In this document: piece by piece, positions 56,815 to 64,000 of the stretch | How the letters are laid out: the number at the start of each line of letters is the position of its first letter | Position numbering within the stretch: the stretch's first letter is position 1 | Origin: Salinibacter sp. 10B | Lineage (GTDB): Bacteria; Bacteroidota; Rhodothermia; Rhodothermales; Salinibacteraceae | Reading direction: 5' to 3' | Assembly: GCF_002954405.1 (NCBI RefSeq) | Contig: NZ_MQWC01000005.1 | Coordinates: 223,104 to 287,103, forward strand | Length of the DNA stretch: 64,000 nucleotides | The notes under the pieces: generated by a model | The model's input: the letters and a program-made list of their open reading frames with translations, nothing else | Databases searched by the model: none | What the model was told of the DNA's origin: nothing | Translations under genes and position numbers: made by a program

Positions 56815-57330
56815 CTACTCCAGTGGGTTCGGGCTACTCTTCTTCACTGGGAGGGTGCTTCCGATCAAAGAGACGCCTCTCCCAGGAGAAAGGCTCGGGC
56901 CTCTGCGCTCCAGGTCGTGGAACTCGGGGTGAAACGGATTGGTCAGGACGTTCTTGGCAAGTGGAAGAACGGCACTCGGGACCCCGAGAATTGGTGAGCG
57001 CTCCTCGTTGAACCAGTCAGTGCCGATGTCTCGGATCGCATCCCGGTGAGGGAAGGCGTCCCAATCTTCAGGGAGATCCTCCTCTTCAACTCTTTCAAGG
57101 TGCTTGTCCGGATCGAGCCGGCGCGGGATGAGGAGGTAGTTGCTACTGCGGGCCACATCATAACTGCCCAGCCACGCAAGTTTTTCCAGGACTGCAATGC
57201 AAGGGTGCTCACTCGCGTAAGCAACCTGAGTCCCCATGTGGTGCCAGCGGCCGTCAGCTTGGAGGCTGCTTTTTCCGCGGAACGTTTCGCCGAGGTGGCG
57301 TTCCTTTTCGAGTCGCCAGATCGAGAACAC
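56815..57330 (-). CDS. RES-domain toxin, C terminus probably frameshifted
   Basis: 171 aa. The conserved RES pattern is present: ADGRWHHMGTQVAYASEHPC then AVLEKLAWL, with the Arg, Tyr and Glu of the active site. RES toxins degrade NAD+. After NPFHPEFHDLE the usual ending is of the form pFxWDxRL. In the frame as read it becomes SLSPGRGVSLIGS, but a one-base shift near 56907 gives PEPFSWERRLFDRKHPPSEE and a stop near 56834. So the last 25 residues are probably altered by a frameshift. It is the second gene of a pair with its antitoxin. Confidence 0.85.
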   Translation of the reverse strand: MFSIWRLEKERHLGETFRGKSSLQADGRWHHMGTQVAYASEHPCIAVLEKLAWLGSYDVARSSNYLLIPRRLDPDKHLERVEEEDLPEDWDAFPHRDAIRDIGTDWFNEERSPILGVPSAVLPLAKNVLTNPFHPEFHDLERRGPSLSPGRGVSLIGSTLPVKKSSPNPLE

Positions 57331-57386
57331 CGCAGGTCAATGCTAATGAACAATCAAACGTAAGGCCTTGGCTTGCGGAGTTAGAT

Positions 57387-57923
57387 CTATGCGGGGATTC
57401 CGTATTCGATGTGGTGAAGCATGTTTTTAACTTCCGCCATGCCCGCCACTGTGTCCATGTGATCGAGCGGCGACTCCCCTCCGAGCATTGAGTGAGGTGT
57501 GGAAAGCCACTCCTGGGCCGCCTCCGTACTGTCCAAGTTCTGCCGGGCAAGCGCGACGAGCTCAGCCAGCAGCACCAGGCGATCAGATTCTCCCGTGGTA
57601 AGCGTTCCCGTTTCCGGGCGGCGGCTGAGCGTGCGGGGCGAAATCCCCATCGCGCGAGCCAGAAGCTCGTCCGACGCCTCCAGGTGCTCTTGCATCCTCT
57701 CCACCGCCTCATAGGGCAGACCGGCACGAACGGCAGCGACCCGATCGGAACCGATCTCCGGGATGATTGATGCAGCCGTCGATGGGGCTCCAGTCGGAGA
57801 TATCGGGGGTGAAGAGAGATTGCAGAGGGATGACGGATATCTGGTCTCTACCAGCTGTCGCGGAGGTTTCGACAGATGCGTCAGCGGGCAGATCCCGATG
57901 AGCGGCAATGGTGTGAGAGTCAC
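57387..57923 (-). CDS. Xre/MbcA/ParS-type antitoxin (DUF2384)
   Basis: 178 aa. After a variable N-terminal part, ELLARAMGISPRTLSRRPET is a Cro/C1-like recognition helix, and the C-terminal DUF2384 domain (AAQEWLSTPHSMLGGESPLD) ends in the usual short tail that plugs the toxin. Paired directly with the RES gene 56 bp downstream on the same strand. Together they form a type II module likely to stabilise the plasmid. The start is uncertain, since homology begins only near residue 60. Confidence 0.85.
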   Translation of the reverse strand: MTLTPLPLIGICPLTHLSKPPRQLVETRYPSSLCNLSSPPISPTGAPSTAASIIPEIGSDRVAAVRAGLPYEAVERMQEHLEASDELLARAMGISPRTLSRRPETGTLTTGESDRLVLLAELVALARQNLDSTEAAQEWLSTPHSMLGGESPLDHMDTVAGMAEVKNMLHHIEYGIPA

Positions 57924-57983
57924 AGAGGAGGATCCCGAAGCCTTCCTCCCTGGCGAAGGTTGGTTCGAGAATACAGTTTGCCC

Positions 57984-60047
57984 TTACGAAAGAGCGTTCT
58001 GAGCATCCACGCCACTATTGATCGACAGGTGGGTACCGATAAAGTGGTCCTCCTGCCGCTCGACCGGTCCGCCCATAATTCGCTGGAGGACACAGAGAGG
58101 CGGATACAGCTTGTCAAACAGCATTTCCTGAAGATACTCGGCGGTGAGTTTGCTGAGACGCTCCTCGGAGATGTCCAGCGCCTGCAGGGGCGAGTTTTCC
58201 AAGAGGGCAGCCTCGACATCTACTCGTCCGTCGGGCACCTCACGAGCCAGCGCTTCCAATAGCTCCATGAGGGCTTCGTCCAAGCCCCGTTCTGAAATAG
58301 ACGCCTCGCACCGTACCCAAGACGAGTCGTCACGACGGGGCCATTCTCCAATGAGTCGAACCTCCGAAGCATCTTTATCAGAGGACGGTTCTGAAAAGAC
58401 TTCACTTGTGCCTTCAATGCGTAGTCCGGGGGCTCCGTGCAGCACGCGAAGATGGTAGGCCGTCTCAATGGAGGGGAGAGTGGAGCAATAAAGGCGAGCG
58501 ATCAGCTCGTAGAAGGCATCCTCTGAGTCTAGGACGCGTTGGAGCGAAATCATCCCACCCGATTTGCCTTCAACAGAAAGCCCCAATGATTGTCGGTCCG
58601 AGGCAGTGAGATTGGAAAATAGAGACGCCTCGTCAAACAAGGAGGCCCGTCGAACATCTCCCGAGGCCAATGCACGGGCGGCTTTCTGCAAGGCTCGCAG
58701 GAGGGCGCCGCGAAGCGTGTGCTCCAGTGCGGAGCTTACCCCTCGCCGGAGATCTCCCGAAGGCGCCTCCCAGGTCACCTCGACCATCGGGCTGTAGCGC
58801 CCAGAGGACAGGCGCTGAAAGTACAGGGAAACGCCCGGCGGTCCACTAAGCAGCTCCCGTAGGTCCTTGTGCAGTGGCGGAAGGGCCAGTTGGGTGAGGT
58901 GCTCCACTTGCTTTTCAGCAGAGAGGCCTTCGTGAAAGACAGAAAACGGCGTAGGGCGTGTCTGTGAGGAGGACGGAAACTCATCGAGAGACGCGTTTTC
59001 CCACTCATCCACGAGCACTCGACAAAGATCGTGGGTCGCGCTCAGGAGGGATCGGGGCCCCAGCGTTCGTGAGCGACTTTTGGTATTGCCATCTCGATCC
59101 TCATAAGCGACGGTCAGGAGCGGCACATAGTGGCCGTTTCGCTTGCGAATAGTGAGTGAGAGATCGGGAACACCCTCAAGGGCCTCATTCCTGGCCTGCA
59201 GGATCTTTTCTGCTTCCTTCGTAGCGCCAGAAACGGCTTTCTCGAAGAGGTGCTGGACGCGCTCCGTCGTGGTCGCCTCCTCAAACCAGCCTTTCGGCAG
59301 GGCGCTGAAAAGATAGCTCCGTCGGACGTCAACACGCCCGGCCTCGTATTCGTCGACAAGGCGTTTAGAAACTTTCCAGACTCCTTGCCGAGGCGACCAC
59401 TTGAGAAGCGACAGAATGTGACGCCGGACTTTGCCTTCCGGGGTGGTCCACCGGACCTGGAGGGCAGGATGAACGAAGCCTTCTGCATCGGTCCGTTCGA
59501 TGACAGTCATCCCGGGAACGTCAAACTGAGACTGCTTCGCGGCGCTTTTCTGACGAGCGACCTCAAAAGAGAGGGCATCCGGCATCTGGTCTTTGATGAG
59601 GTCCCGCCAGATGAGGGCCGCGTGACGAGCGCCCTTCTGTCCGCCGAAACGGGCATCCGAGAAAAACTTCTTTCGGAGGGTCCCCTGGCGCTGCACGCGA
59701 ACGAAGTCGCCGTGTGTGTCGCCCTGCTCGGGGTCGGTGTCGACCCGGCTGATGTTTGTGGTATCTGACCTATCCGGCTCCTCCTTGTAGCGCTGGCTCC
59801 AGAGAACGGCGGCCGTGTACGCCGCCTCCACGGAGCCGTAGACCTCATCGGGAAAATACACGGCTTCGGTCTCCGACAGGCCTGGGAGACCCTCAGGTGA
59901 AGAGTCGACTTCGGACGAAGATACGCCTTCCTTTGAGGCCTTTTCCGGCACTGCCTTCCAGCCTTCTAGGGCCGGATCTCTCGGGTCGCTGAAGTCAATC
60001 CGCACGACCGCTATTCCAGATGGAGGGGCCTCCTGCTGGCCTTTCAT
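57984..60047 (-). CDS. Large repeat protein, possibly with AP2-like DNA-binding units
   Basis: 687 aa, no signal or membrane segment. At least four units share a pattern of two or three strands then an amphipathic helix: residues about 60-90 (VYGSVEAAYTAAVLWSQRYK), 110-155 (FFSDARFGGQKGARHAALIW), 175-240 (VRWTTPEGKVRRHILSLLKW), 295-345 (VAYEDRDGNTKSRSRTLGPR) and 405-455 (EVTWEAPSGDLRRGVSSALE). The FSDxRFGGxxxAxxAAxxWR type is reminiscent of AP2/homing-endonuclease DNA-binding modules. That assignment is tentative. It is on the strand of the toxin-antitoxin pair but 60 bp apart. Confidence 0.6.
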   Translation of the reverse strand: MKGQQEAPPSGIAVVRIDFSDPRDPALEGWKAVPEKASKEGVSSSEVDSSPEGLPGLSETEAVYFPDEVYGSVEAAYTAAVLWSQRYKEEPDRSDTTNISRVDTDPEQGDTHGDFVRVQRQGTLRKKFFSDARFGGQKGARHAALIWRDLIKDQMPDALSFEVARQKSAAKQSQFDVPGMTVIERTDAEGFVHPALQVRWTTPEGKVRRHILSLLKWSPRQGVWKVSKRLVDEYEAGRVDVRRSYLFSALPKGWFEEATTTERVQHLFEKAVSGATKEAEKILQARNEALEGVPDLSLTIRKRNGHYVPLLTVAYEDRDGNTKSRSRTLGPRSLLSATHDLCRVLVDEWENASLDEFPSSSQTRPTPFSVFHEGLSAEKQVEHLTQLALPPLHKDLRELLSGPPGVSLYFQRLSSGRYSPMVEVTWEAPSGDLRRGVSSALEHTLRGALLRALQKAARALASGDVRRASLFDEASLFSNLTASDRQSLGLSVEGKSGGMISLQRVLDSEDAFYELIARLYCSTLPSIETAYHLRVLHGAPGLRIEGTSEVFSEPSSDKDASEVRLIGEWPRRDDSSWVRCEASISERGLDEALMELLEALAREVPDGRVDVEAALLENSPLQALDISEERLSKLTAEYLQEMLFDKLYPPLCVLQRIMGGPVERQEDHFIGTHLSINSGVDAQNALS

Positions 60048-60599
60048 TTCACTATGGAGTCGTCTTATTGTCAGACATTACGACTGTCTCTCGCCGTTGT
60101 CTCCTCTGAGCAATCCCGTTCTGTGTGCCTGGCGGATTCGGGTTTTGGGTAGCTCCTCAGCAGCACGCTCCAGGGTGGACTGCAAATTTGAACGCGAGGC
60201 TTGAGAGTAGAATAAAGAAGGGAGGCGAGGAATGCAGAACGGTCGCGATGTGGCCAGGACTCAGTGCCGCATCGGGTTATGATAGATAGGCAAGCGGTGG
60301 GCCGAAGTGCTAGGGAGCTATGGCACAACAGTGATGCGCCAGAAGGGGGAACCGGATGGGGGATGGTGAAATCTTTGAGGAAGGGTCAGGAAAACCAAAG
60401 AGAGGGTTGCCTGGAAGGATGGATTTCAGTATTAAGGAAACCCCAAATCCGTGCGCTCGGGTCTCGCTTGGGCGGGACTCGCCAAATACCTTTCACTCAG
60501 AGTCGCCCCCTACGGAAGCCTTTGCGGTTTCCGGTACCACCGGACTGCTTTGGAGGGGCAGTTCGGTAGGTCTATCCTATCAGGGGGTGTGGCTTTAGA
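60048..60599. other. Gap, no gene seen
   Basis: About 550 bp. Open frames are short and unconvincing. Confidence 0.4.
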
Positions 60600-61238
60600 T
60601 TGCGGATTTCCTTTATGCTCATTCCACCCCCACAGCCGTGTCCGGCATGCAGTCAATACTCCGTTCGGTTTTTCGAGGACGAAGAAAAGATTCCAATACC
60701 CTTACTCCTACAAGAGAGGGACGGATGTAGAGAGCCCGTGAGGCTGGCTCCCGGTTCAACGAGACCAATCGAGAAGAGCAATGATTTCGTCGGCCGGCAA
60801 TGGCATCCCGAGCGATTTCTGGTGTCTCTCTGTACCGCCTGTGGGTTTGCTCGCCTTTCCGTTAGGGGCCGGCTCATCAAAAACGGGCACTCACCAGAAG
60901 GAGGTACACGCGCTAATGACGGCCACAGGGACGATGCAAAACGGATCTTCGTGGTACACCACGACGTGCTGTGCTGCGGTGAAGGAGCCGCTACTGATGG
61001 TGAAGTGGGTCGTCGGAAAGGGGAGGGGGGCAGCCGCCAGCTGTGTGCTCTGGAGAGGAGGCTCGTTCAACAAGCCCTATCGCCGATGACCACGCTACCG
61101 GGAACTCTCCCAGCAGAAGAAATCTATGCCCCGGCAGAATGGACGTATTTTGTAGGTGGCAAAGAGGCGTGCAGGGGGGCGTTTCAGAAGCATCTGAACC
61201 AGGTGTATGCCGCCCGAGCATCGTGGCTACGAGACTGA
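60600..61238 (+). CDS. Hypothetical protein with a possible zinc ribbon
   Basis: 212 aa as read. Two Cys pairs, CPAC (about residue 14) and CTAC (about 78), are spaced like a zinc ribbon, the first near the N terminus and the second after a region WHPERFLVSLCTACGFARLS. The second half (MTTLPGTLPAEEIYAPAEWT) may be a separate small gene. The true start may be the second Met (60615). Weakly supported. It lies between plasmid genes and the integron. Confidence 0.4.
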   Translation: MRISFMLIPPPQPCPACSQYSVRFFEDEEKIPIPLLLQERDGCREPVRLAPGSTRPIEKSNDFVGRQWHPERFLVSLCTACGFARLSVRGRLIKNGHSPEGGTRANDGHRDDAKRIFVVHHDVLCCGEGAATDGEVGRRKGEGGSRQLCALERRLVQQALSPMTTLPGTLPAEEIYAPAEWTYFVGGKEACRGAFQKHLNQVYAARASWLRD

Positions 61239-61714
61239 CTCGACAGTTCCTTGTGGCGGACATTCGACCTGAGGAGCAGTATCCCTCTGACGCCGCCAGC
61301 CCATGGCGTTAGTCTTCAAAACATAACCGCGCAATCCGGAGTGGAGACTGCATGGAGTGGATATATTCATCAATAGGGGCGAGGCTCATCTCACCACCAC
61401 CGTCGGGAGAAGGGACACGTCGTCTTTTCGGCTCTGCCGTGAACAGCACCTCCCCACTGTTCTCAGTCAGCTCAGAACTGGTTCGAGAGCATGAGCCTGA
61501 CTCCGTCGTGTCGGCAGTGAATTACTCATCGCGTTGGTGGCGTCTTTAGGGATTGGTCAGAATACAGGAATAGGCCAGAGCACCGCTGCGGCAAAGGCCG
61601 TCTGCGGTATATTCAACGCGCAGGGCGGCTGCGTGCTTTTCGGCACTTGTATTCTGAAACAGGGTAACAGGATTGCCTCGATTTTGAAGCGGGGCGCACC
61701 CGCCCGCGATGTTC
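61239..61714. other. Gap before the integron integrase
   Basis: About 475 bp. A plus-strand piece at about 61560-61725 (AKAVCGIFNAQGGCVLFG) faintly resembles the AlbA_2/Schlafen-like ATP-binding fold but has no partner motifs. No attC was found here, so the array extends only to the right of the integrase. Confidence 0.3.
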
Positions 61715-62773
61715 TCACCCGATAATCGAGAGCGGGCTCCGCGTCCCAGCCTTTCCCTTCTGGAGAACGTGAGTGTAGATCTGAGTCGTCCGCAGATCCT
61801 CGTGCCCCAGAAGCTCCTGAACGGTGCGGATGTCAGTCCCGTGCTTCAAGAGATGAGTTGCAAATGAGTGGCGAAGCGTGTGAGGACTGGCGGGCTTGGT
61901 GATGCCGGCGTCCCGAACGGCTTGCTTCACGGCTTTCTGCACCGCCGACGGGGAGCGGTGATGGCGCTTTATGTCCCCGCTTCTCGGATCTTCCGATCGC
62001 CGGCTAGACGGAAAGACGTACTGCCATTTCCACTCCGTTGCTGCATTCAGGTACTTGCGGGCCAGAGCCAGCGGCATGGACGCCTGCCCGTATCCGGCCT
62101 CCAGGTCCTCCCGCCAGATCGCCTCGCTCTTCTGTAGTTGGCGCCGAAGGGGCGCCTCTAAGGGGTCGGGAAGAATGGTTCGGCGATCCTTCTTTCCCTT
62201 TCCTTGCCGGACGGTGATCTGCTCGTAGCCGAAATCAAGGTCTTTGACCCGCAGGCGAAGAGCTTCTGATAGGCGGAGCCCTGCTCCGTAAAGCAGGTGA
62301 GCAACCAGGCCATTGGTTCCTTCCATCTCCCCGAGGAGGGCTCTGGTCTCCTCTTCTGAAAGTACGATAGGAAGACGCTCCGGCTCGTTCGCGCGCTCAA
62401 AATCGGTGATCTCGTCCCACTCCCGCCCAAGGACGTCACGATAGAGAAAGAGAAGAGCATTCAGGGCCTGGTTTTGCGTCGAGGCGGCCACCCGGCGCTT
62501 GGTGGCAAGGTATGAAAGATATTTTCGGACCTCTTCCTTGCCCATCTTGCTGGGATGGCGCGTGTTGTGGTATTTCACATAGCGGACAATCCAGCGGGTA
62601 TAGGTCTGTTCGGTGCGGTAGGTGTAGCCGCTGCGCCGACAGGCGGCTCGCACTCTGCCCAGAAAGTCAGAGGAGCCGTTTCCAGGCCTGTCCCCTTCAG
62701 GCGGGTCCGCCTTGTAGGAGGTGGAGGAGTCGGAAACAGAAGAATCGGAAACGGGAGCAGCCGTATGGGACAT
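61715..62773 (-). CDS. intI: Integron integrase (IntI-type tyrosine recombinase)
   Basis: 352 aa. Catalytic residues are in place: Arg in GAGLRLSEALRLRV, the HTLRHSFATH box (His, Arg), the second His in LLGHEDL and Tyr in TTQIYTHV. Between them sits the extra IntI segment LARKYLNAATEWKWQYVFPS followed by DPRSGDIKRHH, which separates integron integrases from XerC/D. The first 35 residues are Ser/Asp-rich and may be dispensable. It is transcribed away from the cassette array at 62.9-64 kb, the normal integron layout. Confidence 0.93.
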   Translation of the reverse strand: MSHTAAPVSDSSVSDSSTSYKADPPEGDRPGNGSSDFLGRVRAACRRSGYTYRTEQTYTRWIVRYVKYHNTRHPSKMGKEEVRKYLSYLATKRRVAASTQNQALNALLFLYRDVLGREWDEITDFERANEPERLPIVLSEEETRALLGEMEGTNGLVAHLLYGAGLRLSEALRLRVKDLDFGYEQITVRQGKGKKDRRTILPDPLEAPLRRQLQKSEAIWREDLEAGYGQASMPLALARKYLNAATEWKWQYVFPSSRRSEDPRSGDIKRHHRSPSAVQKAVKQAVRDAGITKPASPHTLRHSFATHLLKHGTDIRTVQELLGHEDLRTTQIYTHVLQKGKAGTRSPLSIIG

Positions 62774-62879
62774 CGGAAGGGCAGAGCAGGAACTGTGGGT
62801 TCACTGGGACGAGAAGAAGTGCAGGGCCAAACCGCCCCCTTTGAACTACCGGAAACGACCTCTTATCATGTAGACACGC

Positions 62880-63056
62880 GGAGGCCGGTCGGCATAACGT
62901 GTCATATTCGGGGTTATGAGGATCCGATCGGCTTTTCGCTCTGCCTGTTTTGAGTAAACCCTTGATAAGAAAGGGCTTAGCGAGGGTTGAGATTCATGTT
63001 ATGCCGAACGCATCCGTGTTACATCACGGAAGTGATCGGCCTAAGATATGTTATGC
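62880..63056 (+). other. Candidate attI recombination site
   Basis: Upstream of intI. GCATAAC (62892-62898) is followed by two direct GTTATGC copies, each within ATGTTATGCCG, at 62998-63004 and 63050-63056. The second is the cassette boundary (cut between G and TT). The copy 52 bp before it could be an IntI binding repeat of the site. A short hairpin (CCGTG TTACAT CACGG) lies between them. No experimental attI of this family is known to me, so the left limit is uncertain. Confidence 0.65.
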
Positions 63057-63871
63057 CGTCATAAGCATTTCGTAGCTTTATGCCCGAAGGTGGATTGCTT
63101 GCACTTCTAAGTGTGGCAACCGGTTGGCTCCTGAAGGAAGTTAGCCAGTTAATGTCGAAGCGACGTGAAAGAAAGAGGGACATCAGGGTGGCACTGTTTG
63201 CTCTGGTGGATCTAAGGAAGACACTTCTGGATGACAAAGCAGTCCTCGAAGAAGCATCAGAGGAGGGTTACATGCCAGAGATATATTTCGAAATATTAGA
63301 CATAATATTAGAGGATGAATGGGCAGAGTCAGGTGAATTCAAGAAAAGAATAAAAGATATATGCAGTAAGATTGCTAAAATAGACCCATACCTTGCTCAT
63401 GAGGTAAGAGTTGGGGCGAATGGAATGGTTAAAGCTAGGGAAAGAGATACGAGTGATTGGGCGGGTGGAGAGTTCCATAGTCAAGGAGTGTCAATTCGGA
63501 GAATGGCGGCTGAGCACGGAGTTAATTTTTTAGAGGATATAATCAGAAAACTTGCGTTGCGTCATAGTATATGGATGTGGTGTAAGGTGAGGTACAGGCA
63601 GTACAATGAATCAATCGACACTGCAATCCCAGAATTGATCAAAGAAATATCAGAAGAGGCGGAATCGATTGCCGAAGAAGACGAGCATAACAAGTCGCTG
63701 TAGGGGACGAAGGGCCAGTGCCGCCATCGGTTGAGGTCAACCGAGCGGGCTGGGCTTCGCGGACCTGGAGCGACTACGCCGGTGGGTGGACACTTCGGCG
63801 AGCGGCTCTTTTCTTGCAGAACAGGTCAAAGGCCGAACCGTGTCTCGGCCCTTCGCCCCTAAGCTCCCCCG
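63051..63871 (+). mobile_element. Integron gene cassette 1
   Basis: About 821 bp from the G/TTATGC point at 63051 to the same point at 63871. It holds one gene, which starts 24 bp inside and whose stop lies within the attC, the usual compact cassette form. Confidence 0.85.
63080..63703 (+). CDS. Cassette-encoded orphan protein
   Basis: 207 aa. N-terminal hydrophobic segment (GGLLALLSVATGWLLKEVSQ) then a strongly charged, mostly helical protein ending EAESIAEEDEHNKSL. Codons are visibly AT-rich (runs of ATA, AGA and TTA) compared with every neighbour, a sign of origin outside this genome. I do not recognise a family. The single membrane segment suggests a membrane-anchored cytoplasmic protein. 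Confidence 0.75.
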   Translation: MPEGGLLALLSVATGWLLKEVSQLMSKRRERKRDIRVALFALVDLRKTLLDDKAVLEEASEEGYMPEIYFEILDIILEDEWAESGEFKKRIKDICSKIAKIDPYLAHEVRVGANGMVKARERDTSDWAGGEFHSQGVSIRRMAAEHGVNFLEDIIRKLALRHSIWMWCKVRYRQYNESIDTAIPELIKEISEEAESIAEEDEHNKSL

Positions 63872-63877
63872 TTATGC
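63685..63877 (+). repeat. attC recombination site of cassette 1
   Basis: Outer boxes GCATAAC (63685-63691) and GTTATGC (63871-63877). Inside them the right arm, on the complement, reads GCTTAGGGGCGAAGGGCC. The left arm has the same sequence with an extra A in TAGGGGACGAAGGGCC, the unpaired base that orients folded attC sites. The variable middle gives a total of 193 bp, at the long end for attC. Confidence 0.88.
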
Positions 63878-63878
63878 T

Positions 63879-63911
63879 CCGCAGCAACATCCGCGGTTGC
63901 TGGCGGTTTTT
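63879..63911 (+). terminator. Terminator-like hairpin between cassette genes
   Basis: CCGCAGCAAC (63879-63888) pairs with GTTGCTGGCGG (63896-63906) with one bulge, then TTTTT. Confidence 0.6.
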
Positions 63912-63919
63912 AGAATACT

Positions 63920-64000
63920 ATGGCTACAGTTCAGACCCGAAAAGACTTACTAGAGCGTCTGCGACACCACAGAGACGATCTACGTCGGCTCGGCGTTCAG
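63920..64000 (+). CDS. Partial gene of cassette 2, likely MNT nucleotidyltransferase
   Basis: The 27 codons in the window read MATVQTRKDLLERLRHHRDD and then LRRLGVQ, up to the window edge. A short helix ending in L..LGV just before the first strand is how minimal nucleotidyltransferases (antitoxins of HEPN-MNT pairs) begin. The diagnostic GSxxRG motif would lie just outside, so this is tentative. It starts 43 bp after the attC, inside the second cassette. Confidence 0.5.
   Translation, partial: MATVQTRKDLLERLRHHRDDLRRLGVQ

Noticed and set aside
61560..61725. AlbA_2/Schlafen-like fragment
   Set aside because: Only one short motif-like stretch, no second motif, so not reported as a gene.

Overview
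The window reads as GC-rich DNA from a halophilic bacterium of the Salinibacter/Rhodothermota kind. This is inferred from acidic, Asp/Glu-rich proteins with short Ser/Asp linkers, weak Shine-Dalgarno sites, CheB-CheR fusion kinases and a MoaC-MoaB fusion. Rep_3 initiators, iterons, par genes and mob genes in one piece indicate a large plasmid, or a chromosomal region joined to plasmid backbone. No tRNA, rRNA or CRISPR array was seen.

Layout. 1-9.2 kb: an intact IS5/IS427-type element sits directly before two tandem CheB-CheR-PAS signalling genes. A wrecked IS630 copy carrying a nested 159-bp MITE follows. 9.2-15.4 kb: small metabolic and membrane genes (DUF1772, NmrA-like, quinone-oxidoreductase-like MDR, two membrane proteins, alpha/beta hydrolase, outer-membrane beta-barrel). 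16-31.6 kb: a molybdenum-cofactor island. It has sufE, a large/small oxidoreductase pair, mocA, xdhC, moeA, moaCB, modCBA, moaE, moaD and moaA on the minus strand, then a second oxidoreductase pair transcribed divergently. The island could take up molybdate, build and modify the cofactor, and load two exported hydroxylases. 31.6-39.9 kb: a decay zone with IS630, umuC, arsA, TetR and SDR remnants between intact dinB, MFS, metallophosphoesterase and LysR genes.

40.2-60 kb is plasmid backbone: radC, ssb, two Rep_3 initiators each with its own iteron array, two ParA/ribbon-helix-helix partition modules, a TraF-like peptidase, MobC, a relaxase and a mobilization-linked coiled-coil protein. A RES/Xre toxin-antitoxin pair and a 687-residue repeat protein follow. 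Paired replication and partition modules suggest fusion of two plasmids. Upstream of the second parA lies an approximately 490-bp array of degenerate 9-bp repeats, probably its centromere.

61.7-64 kb is the start of an integron: an IntI-type integrase, a candidate attI, one complete cassette with an AT-rich orphan gene and a clear 193-bp attC, then the beginning of a second cassette that appears to encode a MNT nucleotidyltransferase. The array runs off the end of the window.
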